Part shown: piece by piece, positions 7,822 through 11,843 of the stretch
How positions within the stretch are numbered: the first letter of the stretch is position 1
Layout of the letters: every line of letters begins with the position of its first letter
Source: JBCCZC01 sp039188505
GTDB lineage: Bacteria; Pseudomonadota; Gammaproteobacteria; Xanthomonadales; SZUA-38
NCBI GenBank assembly: GCA_039188505.1
Contig: JBCCZC010000156.1
Coordinates: forward strand, 1 to 11,843
Direction: 5' to 3'
DNA length: 11,843 bases
Translations under genes and position numbers: made by a program
The notes under the pieces: generated by a model
What the model was told of the DNA's origin: nothing
What the model saw: only the letters and a program-made list of their open reading frames with translations
Database searches by the model: none

Positions 7822-7855
7822 GCAGGCACCATGCGGTGAGCGCCATGGTGCCTGC
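7822..7855. terminator. Bidirectional terminator hairpin between convergent genes
   Basis: GCAGGCACCATG (7822-7833) pairs perfectly with CATGGTGCCTGC (7844-7855) across a 10-base loop. It lies 34 bases after the stop of the fusion oxidoreductase and 6 bases beyond the stop of the convergent serine hydrolase gene. A 12-bp perfect stem in the only gap between convergent genes is a good candidate for a terminator or 3'-end stabiliser acting in both directions. No clear T-run follows on either strand. Confidence 0.65.
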
Positions 7856-7861
7856 GACGGA

Positions 7862-9268
7862 TCAGGGTGTCGCGACGCTGCCGGTTTCGAGCGTCTCGAG
7901 GCTGCGTATCCAGCTTTGGGCTGCATCCGCGTCGAACCGATCCACCAGGCCGGCCCCGTCGCTCTCGTCACCGGCCAGCAGCGCGAGGTGGCGCTGGAGT
8001 GCTTCGGCGTCGACGACCCCGTCGTGGTGAGCGCCGACCAGGGCCTGTGCAGAACGCTGCGCCTGCCGGCGCTCCTCGGCGGAGAGGTCCACCGCGCCGA
8101 TCAGCGTCGTGTCCACCGCGTACAGCAGCTTGGCCGTGAACGAGGGCGAGCGGGCGATGAAGCCCAGGAGCCCGGCCTGCATCTGGGGCGGCTGCGACTT
8201 GATGAAATGCCAGATGTCCCGGTCGATCTGAGCGTTCAGGGCGTCGCCCTCAGGAAGCGCCGCCGCCACGATGCCGCGGGTCACGAGTTCGCCGTTCGAG
8301 CTGTTCGTGAGGATCACGAGGCCGTCGCGCGTCTGGGGATCGACGACCATGAGCGTACGCAGCCCGTCTTCCCGACCGTCGTGCGACAGGACGGGGGTCT
8401 CGCCTACCATCGTGAGGCGCCAGCCGATCGAGAAGTACTCGGCGGGGTTGTCGTGCATGGCCTGCGGACGGGTGATCTCGGCGAAGAGCGCAGGCTCGAG
8501 ATCTGCACCGCGCGCCACCCAGGCGGCGAAGTGGGCGACATCCTCGATCGTTGCGAAGGTGTTGGCCGCAGCGTTGGGCTTCCTTTGCTCCAGGTAGGCC
8601 ATGTCCATGGCACTGCCATCCTCTCGATAGCCCGTGGCCAGGGTCGCCGCGATCGCGTCGGACCAGCCGAAGCGCGCATCCGCCATGGCGGCCGGGCCAG
8701 TCACGTAGCGAGCCATCAGCTCCGGCATCGACTGCTCCGTTGATCGCTCCACGGCGCGGCGCACATACTCGAAGCCCTCCCCCGAGTACTCATGGCGAGC
8801 CCCGGGCTCGAACTGAAAGGCCAGGGGATTGCGACCGCGCCAGTTCGGGAATCCGGACTGGTGGCTGAGGGCGAGTCGAGCCGTCAGCTGCTCGTTCCGG
8901 GGGTCCTCGGCGACGTCTGGATCGGTCCAGTGCCGCGACAGCGGCGCATCGAGGTCGAACTCTCCCGCCTGAACCAGGCCCATGACCATCGTCGCGAAGA
9001 TCGGCTTGGTCAGCGAGGCGACGTTGAACTGCGTGTCCCGATCGAGGGGCCGATCTTCGGCAGCCTTGCCCTGCACCTCGATCCACGCCACGTTCCCGTC
9101 GCGAATCGCGGCCACGGCGATCCCGGGCACGTCGAAGCGCTCGGCTTCGGCAGTAATCTGCAGGCGGACCGGCTCGGGCGCCGGATCCAGTTCGGTCGCC
9201 GCAACGGCCGAGGCCAGGCAAAAGCTCGCCGCGGCGCACACGCCCGTGCGCCAGTGATTCATGGTCAT
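7862..9268 (-). CDS. Secreted serine hydrolase of the beta-lactamase / class C esterase family
   Basis: 468 residues. Residues 1-24 are a signal peptide (MTMNHWR, a hydrophobic Ala/Cys/Leu stretch, VAATEL), so the enzyme is periplasmic or exported. Catalytic motifs of the beta-lactamase family (PF00144) are visible: S85-L-T-K88 (nucleophile and general base), Y161-S-G in place of Y-x-N, and H296-D-G in place of K-T-G. The segment LALSHQSGFPNWR (132-144) is also typical. The YSG/HxG set is usual for esterases, transesterases and D-aminopeptidase-like members rather than true antibiotic-degrading beta-lactamases, so resistance should not be inferred. About 130 residues beyond the core (340-468) have no motif I recognise. 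The start is supported by GAGAGGA at 9282-9276, seven bases before ATG 9268; a second ATG lies two codons in. It follows the small membrane protein gene by 54 bases on the same strand without an evident terminator, so it may share the sigma-dependent promoter near 9716. Confidence 0.92.
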   Translation of the reverse strand: MTMNHWRTGVCAAASFCLASAVAATELDPAPEPVRLQITAEAERFDVPGIAVAAIRDGNVAWIEVQGKAAEDRPLDRDTQFNVASLTKPIFATMVMGLVQAGEFDLDAPLSRHWTDPDVAEDPRNEQLTARLALSHQSGFPNWRGRNPLAFQFEPGARHEYSGEGFEYVRRAVERSTEQSMPELMARYVTGPAAMADARFGWSDAIAATLATGYREDGSAMDMAYLEQRKPNAAANTFATIEDVAHFAAWVARGADLEPALFAEITRPQAMHDNPAEYFSIGWRLTMVGETPVLSHDGREDGLRTLMVVDPQTRDGLVILTNSSNGELVTRGIVAAALPEGDALNAQIDRDIWHFIKSQPPQMQAGLLGFIARSPSFTAKLLYAVDTTLIGAVDLSAEERRQAQRSAQALVGAHHDGVVDAEALQRHLALLAGDESDGAGLVDRFDADAAQSWIRSLETLETGSVATP

Positions 9269-9322
9269 GTTGTCGTCCTCTCGAATTGGCTTCAGAAGGA
9301 CATCGCGAGCCAGCAGCTGGGT

Positions 9323-9652
9323 CTACAAGCGTCGCCCCAGCGTCAGCGCCAGAATCATGGCCACGCCGCCGGCGAAGGCAACGAGCCCGAACGCCAGCGG
9401 GTCGCTGGCCGCGATGTCGAACGCGCCGATGATCAGCAGCGCCAGACCGACCAGGGCCAGCACGACCGCATAGCCGAACACCGTACGAACGCGGTCCTGA
9501 CGAGCCGATTCCAGGAGGATGCGAACGGTCTCCGCATCGCTCTGGGTCTCGGCCAGTCGCTTGCGCACGCTGGCGTCGCTGAGGATCCGGATCGCGATGA
9601 CGAGGCAGATCGCCAGCACGATGGGGATCGATATTGCTATGAGGTCGTACAA
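9323..9652 (-). CDS. Small three-helix membrane protein divergent from the ECF sigma gene
   Basis: 109 residues from TTG 9652. This start is preferred because GGAG at 9663-9660 lies seven bases before it, a sigma-type promoter lies 40-71 bases upstream, and translation begins directly at a membrane helix. A longer frame back to 9880 would run through that promoter and antisense to the sigma gene. Predicted membrane segments are about 4-24, 58-77 and 86-106. A charged, amphipathic stretch (25-56; ASVRKRLAETQSDAETVRILLESARQDR) separates the first two, and the end is basic (GRRL). The layout (one helix, a charged linker, a pair of helices) recalls small uncharacterised proteins such as the DUF6249 group often found beside ECF sigma genes, but I cannot confirm membership. 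The divergent promoter suggests it belongs to the sigma regulon. It may sense or respond to envelope stress, or assist the downstream hydrolase; both are guesses. Confidence 0.75.
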   Translation of the reverse strand: MYDLIAISIPIVLAICLVIAIRILSDASVRKRLAETQSDAETVRILLESARQDRVRTVFGYAVVLALVGLALLIIGAFDIAASDPLAFGLVAFAGGVAMILALTLGRRL

Positions 9653-9659
9653 GCCTGGT

Positions 9660-9663
9660 CTCC
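9660..9663 (-). promoter_or_regulatory. Ribosome binding site deciding the TTG start of the small membrane protein
   Basis: GGAG on the minus strand, seven bases before TTG 9652. It is the only good Shine-Dalgarno match between the divergent promoter and the first membrane helix, and it supports the shorter 109-residue product. Confidence 0.6.
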
Positions 9664-9691
9664 GACGGCGCTGATTCGCCGAATTCGAGAG

Positions 9692-9723
9692 GATGGATAC
9701 GGCAAGTTCGCTGCCGGTTGCAC
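9692..9723 (-). promoter_or_regulatory. ECF-type promoter for the small membrane protein (and probably hydrolase) operon
   Basis: On the minus strand GTGCAACC (9723-9716) is followed after 14 bases by CGTATCCATC (9701-9692). The AAC in the -35 and CGT in the -10, 15 bases apart, fit the general ECF promoter plan. The identical two boxes with the identical gap occur on the plus strand in front of the sigma gene. The spacers of the two copies agree at only 4 of 14 positions, so the boxes look selected rather than recently copied. Transcription would start near 9686-9690, leaving a leader of about 35 bases. Confidence 0.78.
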
Positions 9724-9745
9724 TCTCGCCCGAATTCGCGGCACG

Positions 9746-9777
9746 GTGCAACCGTTTCCGCGGGAGTCGTATCCATC
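9746..9777 (+). promoter_or_regulatory. Autoregulated ECF-type promoter of the sigma/anti-sigma operon
   Basis: GTGCAACC (9746-9753), 14 bases, then CGTATCCATC (9768-9777), matching the minus-strand copy exactly in both boxes and spacing. It lies directly in front of the ECF sigma gene. Transcription would start about 9779-9783, only a few bases before ATG 9785, so the sigma message is nearly leaderless. No other copy of the full motif was noticed in the window. Confidence 0.8.
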
Positions 9778-9784
9778 TGAACCT

Positions 9785-10318
9785 ATGAGCGACGACCGCG
9801 AGATCGTCCAGCAGGTGCTCGCCGATCGGCCGGGCGCGTTCGAGCAGCTCGTTGCGCGGCACGAGCGGCTCGTGTGGCATATCGCGCGACGCATGTGCCG
9901 GCGTGAAGACGATGCGCGAGACGTGACGCAGGAGGCGTTCCTACGGGTGTACCGGAAGCTGGCGCAGTTCCGCTTCGATTCCAGTCTCGCCACGTGGATC
10001 GGACGCGTGACCTACAACCTCGCGGTCAGGTCACTGGAGAAGAAGCGCCCGGAGACCGGCATCGAGGACGCACCCGAACTCCCATCCTCGGACCCCGGGC
10101 CCGATCGGCAGATCGAGGCGCATGAGGCGAAGGCGCGCGTGTCCGCAGCCCTCGAGGCCCTGGACCCGGTCCCGCGGACCATCGTTTCACTCCACCATCT
10201 GCAGCACCTGAGCGTGCAGGAAATCGCGGCGGTTACCGACCTTCCTGCTGGCACCGTGAAGAGTCATCTGTTCCGTGCGAGGCGGCGCATGCGCGCTATG
10301 CTCGAAGAAATTGGTTGA
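9785..10318 (+). CDS. ECF-family RNA polymerase sigma factor
   Basis: 177 residues, the usual size for a two-domain ECF sigma factor. Region 2 spans about 17-85, with FEQLVARHERLVWHIARRM and the core-binding DDARDVTQEAFLRVYRKL (42-59), then FRFDSSLATWIGRVTYNLA for -10 recognition. A short acidic linker (90-115) leads to region 4 (about 117-172), with ALDPVPRTIVSLHHL and the helix-turn-helix LSVQEIAAVTDLPAGTVKSHLFRARRRMR that reads the -35. ATG 9785 is chosen because region 2 begins soon after it; the frame is open further upstream, but only antisense to the minus-strand genes. No Shine-Dalgarno sequence is present, consistent with a very short leader. It should direct polymerase to GTGCAACC-N14-CGTATCCATC, found at its own promoter and at the divergent gene. 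The following membrane protein gene starts five bases after the stop and is probably its controller. Confidence 0.95.
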   Translation: MSDDREIVQQVLADRPGAFEQLVARHERLVWHIARRMCRREDDARDVTQEAFLRVYRKLAQFRFDSSLATWIGRVTYNLAVRSLEKKRPETGIEDAPELPSSDPGPDRQIEAHEAKARVSAALEALDPVPRTIVSLHHLQHLSVQEIAAVTDLPAGTVKSHLFRARRRMRAMLEEIG

Positions 10319-10323
10319 TACCC

Positions 10324-10710
10324 ATGACGACACAAGACGACAAGACACAGGAGCGGGCCGCAAGAGGCGCCCGGGACACGGAAGACGAAAGTCGCTACGG
10401 CGAACTGTTCTCGGCGCTGAGCGAACTGTCGCCACCAACGCCGCCCGTTAAATTACGGGCATCGATCATGGCCTACGTTGACCAGGGCGGCCGGCGAGAT
10501 TCCCGCGAGACGCGGTTCCGCTTCGTGCTGCTCGGAGGACTGGCGCTGCTCGCGACGGTCTATGGAGTCGTTCCGGTCGTTAGCGCCCTGTCGAACCTCG
10601 GAGAAACGGCCTCGCTCGTCCTGTTCAGCGCAGCGGTCGCAACGCTGTTCGGCACGATGTCGGCGAAGCTTGGCCGTGGGAAGGGGCCGGCAGAGGTGCC
10701 GAACCTGTGA
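10324..10710 (+). CDS. Two-helix membrane protein, candidate anti-sigma factor
   Basis: 128 residues from ATG 10324, five bases after the sigma stop; TTG 10315 would add three residues and overlap it. Residues 1-62 are hydrophilic and presumably cytoplasmic, with YGELFSALSELSPPTPPVKLRASIMAYVDQ (25-54), a pattern of a short helix, a Pro-rich turn and an LRASI helix that resembles sigma-binding ends of some small anti-sigma factors. Membrane helices are predicted at about 66-89 and 95-116, followed by a short basic tail. There is no zinc-binding HxxxCxxC motif and no sizeable periplasmic domain, so it is not a standard zinc anti-sigma factor or a RseA-like sensor with an external domain. The assignment rests on operon position, the membrane anchor and the N-terminal pattern. 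It might instead be a sigma-regulated membrane protein of unknown role. Confidence 0.78.
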   Translation: MTTQDDKTQERAARGARDTEDESRYGELFSALSELSPPTPPVKLRASIMAYVDQGGRRDSRETRFRFVLLGGLALLATVYGVVPVVSALSNLGETASLVLFSAAVATLFGTMSAKLGRGKGPAEVPNL

Positions 10711-10986
10711 ACGGCGCGGGCGATACCAGGACGACCCTGTTATCAGCACGATCGCCGGGGAGGATCACCAGTACGGACGCGACGAGTCAGCCCGGCCGGA
10801 TCACGCGGACGGCCGCGTGGCCATCCTGGGATTCAGTACGGTGACGTCGTCGCCGTGGGCTCGGTCGGATCCCCGCGCAACGGCGAGCCCAGCCGCACGC
10901 CGGCAATCAGGATTGCCGAAGTGCCCTGGGATTCTCGGCACTGGAAGAACCTGGGAACGCAATGATCTCCGGAGGTCTGGCCAGAG
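10711..10986. other. Hairpin-rich intergenic region before the sulfotransferase gene
   Basis: I see no credible gene in these 276 bases. There are four non-overlapping inverted repeats: CACGCGG/CCGCGTG (10802-10808 and 10813-10819, 4-base loop), TGGGCTCG/CGAGCCCA (10856-10863 and 10884-10891, 20-base loop), CGGCAATC/GATTGCCG (10901-10908 and 10911-10918, 2-base centre) and AGTGCC/GGCACT (10920-10925 and 10937-10942). The first may end the sigma operon. The third is compact enough to be an operator. GGAGGT at 10971-10976 is the ribosome site of the next gene. Confidence 0.5.
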
Positions 10987-11700
10987 GTGTTGATCATCCA
11001 TTGCTGCCATCACAAATCGGGAACCGTCTGGCTGACCAAGATTCTGAGGACGGTGGCCAGCAAGCGTGGACTCCGATTCGAAGCATGTACCCAGAAGGAA
11101 TTGAGCGACGATGTCGACATCTGGCTGCAGGAGCATAGCCGGGTAGACACGAGTTCCCTCGGGCCCTATCGAGGCTCACACATGATCAGAGATCCGAGGG
11201 ACATGATCGTTTCCGGCTATTTCTACCATCGCTGGTGTGAGGAAATCTGGGCGAATAGCCCCGATCAGAATCACGGCGGGAAGAGCTATCGGGAGCGATT
11301 GAATTCGCTCGGCCAGGAGGAAGGACTCACGGTCGAAATGGAGAGATTCAGCGTCGCTTGCCTCGCCGAAATGAGGGACTGGAATTACGAGGATCCAGCC
11401 TTCATCGAAGTCAAATACGAAGACGCAATGCGGGACAGCGAACGGGTCTTTCGAAGGATCTTCGCGCACTACGGATTCGACGCGACCGCGATCGACGATG
11501 CGATGGAAATCGTGAGGGAGCTTGGCTTCACCCGGCAGTCCGGTCGGAAGCCCGGTGACGTGCTCGAAGGAAATCACCTGCGCTCCGGCAAGGCGGGGCA
11601 GTGGCAAGAAGTGTTCAGCGCAACGCACAGGAAACGCTGCAAGGAACTCATGGGACAGGCACTCATCGACCTCGGTTACGAGGATCGCCTGGACTGGTAG
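10987..11700 (+). CDS. Sulfotransferase-family protein (PAPS-dependent)
   Basis: 237 residues, short for a sulfotransferase. It starts at GTG 10987 (or the adjacent TTG 10990); a stop at 10963-10965 rules out an upstream start, and GGAGGT lies ten bases before the GTG. The 5'-phosphosulfate loop is right at the N-terminus: CCHHKSGTVWLTKIL (6-20), the HHK-x-GTVW form of PKSGTTWL. The 3'-phosphate motif is M-I-R68-DPRDMIVSGYFYH (66-81). VKYED (142-146) and RSGKAGQWQEVF (199-210), the equivalent of the usual RKGxxGDWK loop, are also present. It should move sulfate from PAPS to a hydroxyl or amine of an unknown acceptor in the cytoplasm. A related P-loop phosphate-binding role is possible because the GDWK loop is altered. 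Composition is less GC-rich than its neighbours and includes AGA and AGG codons, which hints at acquisition by transfer. No PAPS synthesis gene is in view. Confidence 0.87.
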   Translation: MLIIHCCHHKSGTVWLTKILRTVASKRGLRFEACTQKELSDDVDIWLQEHSRVDTSSLGPYRGSHMIRDPRDMIVSGYFYHRWCEEIWANSPDQNHGGKSYRERLNSLGQEEGLTVEMERFSVACLAEMRDWNYEDPAFIEVKYEDAMRDSERVFRRIFAHYGFDATAIDDAMEIVRELGFTRQSGRKPGDVLEGNHLRSGKAGQWQEVFSATHRKRCKELMGQALIDLGYEDRLDW

Positions 11701-11802
11701 TGCAAAATGCGCATTCGCCGAAGTCCGCGAAGACAAGTTGTTGAGCAAAGGCGCCAAGGAGCGAAGCGATATTCAGCGACGCAGCCAGGAAGGGGCCGTC
11801 CA

Positions 11803-11843
11803 ATGACGTTAATCGTAAACTGGTCACATAGAGACACTTTGCC
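11803..11843 (+). CDS. Start of a further gene, truncated by the window edge
   Basis: ATG 11803 follows AGGAAGGGG (11787-11795) by seven bases, the strongest Shine-Dalgarno match in this part of the window, and the frame stays open to the edge (MTLIVNWSHRDTL). Thirteen codons do not allow identification. It lies on the same strand 102 bases after the sulfotransferase, so it could belong with it in a small surface-polymer or modification cluster. Confidence 0.45.
   Translation, partial: MTLIVNWSHRDTL

Noticed and set aside
5865..7832. 655-codon open frame on the minus strand, antisense to the fusion oxidoreductase
   Set aside because: The plus-strand frame has complete FAD, NAD(P) and [2Fe-2S] motifs. 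The antisense product is Arg/Gly/His-rich with no domain and exists because stops are rare in GC-rich complementary frames.
7862..9268. Antibiotic-resistance beta-lactamase
   Set aside because: The motifs are SLTK, YSG and HDG. The KTG box and Y-x-N of true class C beta-lactamases are absent, so an esterase/peptidase-like role is more likely.
9692..9777. Reading the symmetric sigma-gene intergenic region as a recent inverted duplication
   Set aside because: Only the two boxes and the short centre are conserved. The 14-base spacers agree at 4 positions and the flanks differ, which fits selected promoter elements rather than a copied segment.
8792..9784. Long N-terminal extension of the sigma factor (508-residue frame)
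   Set aside because: The extension is antisense to the serine hydrolase and the small membrane protein and crosses the proposed promoter. Region 2 of the sigma factor begins directly after ATG 9785.
9653..9880. 76-residue N-terminal extension of the small membrane protein from 9880
   Set aside because: It would overlap the sigma gene and both promoters. A TTG at 9652 with GGAG seven bases upstream gives a better start.
10478..10993. 171-codon plus-strand frame overlapping the anti-sigma candidate
   Set aside because: It begins inside a supported gene in another frame, has low-complexity Arg/Ser composition and no ribosome site, and its downstream part runs through the hairpins.
1..11843. 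CRISPR arrays, tRNA or rRNA genes, insertion sequences, phage genes
   Set aside because: I saw no regularly spaced direct repeats, no tRNA-like cloverleaf, no transposase or integrase motifs and no terminal repeats with target duplications.

Overview
The window looks like chromosomal DNA from a GC-rich, aerobic Gram-negative bacterium. Supporting signs are strong G/C third positions, frequent GTG and TTG starts, secreted and inner-membrane proteins, a c-type cytochrome fused to a PQQ sugar-dehydrogenase-like domain, and an ECF sigma unit. An 'FRDGFE' signature in a secreted beta-helix protein is something I associate with Lysobacterales-type Gammaproteobacteria (Lysobacter or Wenzhouxiangella relatives). 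That placement is inference. No tRNA, rRNA, CRISPR array, transposase or phage gene is visible.

Layout. (1) 1-2440, plus strand: the end of one right-handed parallel beta-helix protein, overlapping by one base with a complete secreted paralogue that carries an extra C-terminal domain. (2) 2619-4193, plus: a membrane-anchored cytochrome c / PQQ sugar-dehydrogenase-like fusion with apparent substitutions at two key positions. (3) 4417-7787, plus: a compact cassette of a promoter carrying two 13-bp palindromic operators, a TetR-family repressor, and two bases later an 895-residue fusion of a RetSat/phytoene-desaturase-like flavoprotein with a complete NAD(P)H:flavin reductase and a plant-type [2Fe-2S] domain. 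(4) 7862-9652, minus: a secreted serine beta-lactamase/esterase-family protein preceded by a gene for a small membrane protein. The plus and minus blocks converge on a long hairpin at 7822-7855. (5) 9785-10710, plus: an ECF sigma factor and a two-helix membrane protein that is probably its regulator. (6) 10987-11700, plus: a short sulfotransferase with a lower-GC look, then the first codons of a further gene at the right edge.

How the parts work together. The most distinctive signal is between the small membrane protein gene and the sigma gene. The same bipartite motif, GTGCAACC-N14-CGTATCCATC, occurs once on each strand, pointing outward, arranged exactly symmetrically about the point between bases 9734 and 9735. 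The spacers are unlike each other while the two boxes are identical. This is what an autoregulated ECF sigma factor driving both its own operon and a divergent target operon should look like. The divergent operon probably comprises the small membrane protein and, 54 bases on, the serine hydrolase. The second notable system is the TetR-controlled fusion enzyme. It appears to join a saturase/isomerase-type flavoprotein to its own electron supply in one polypeptide; its substrate is unknown.
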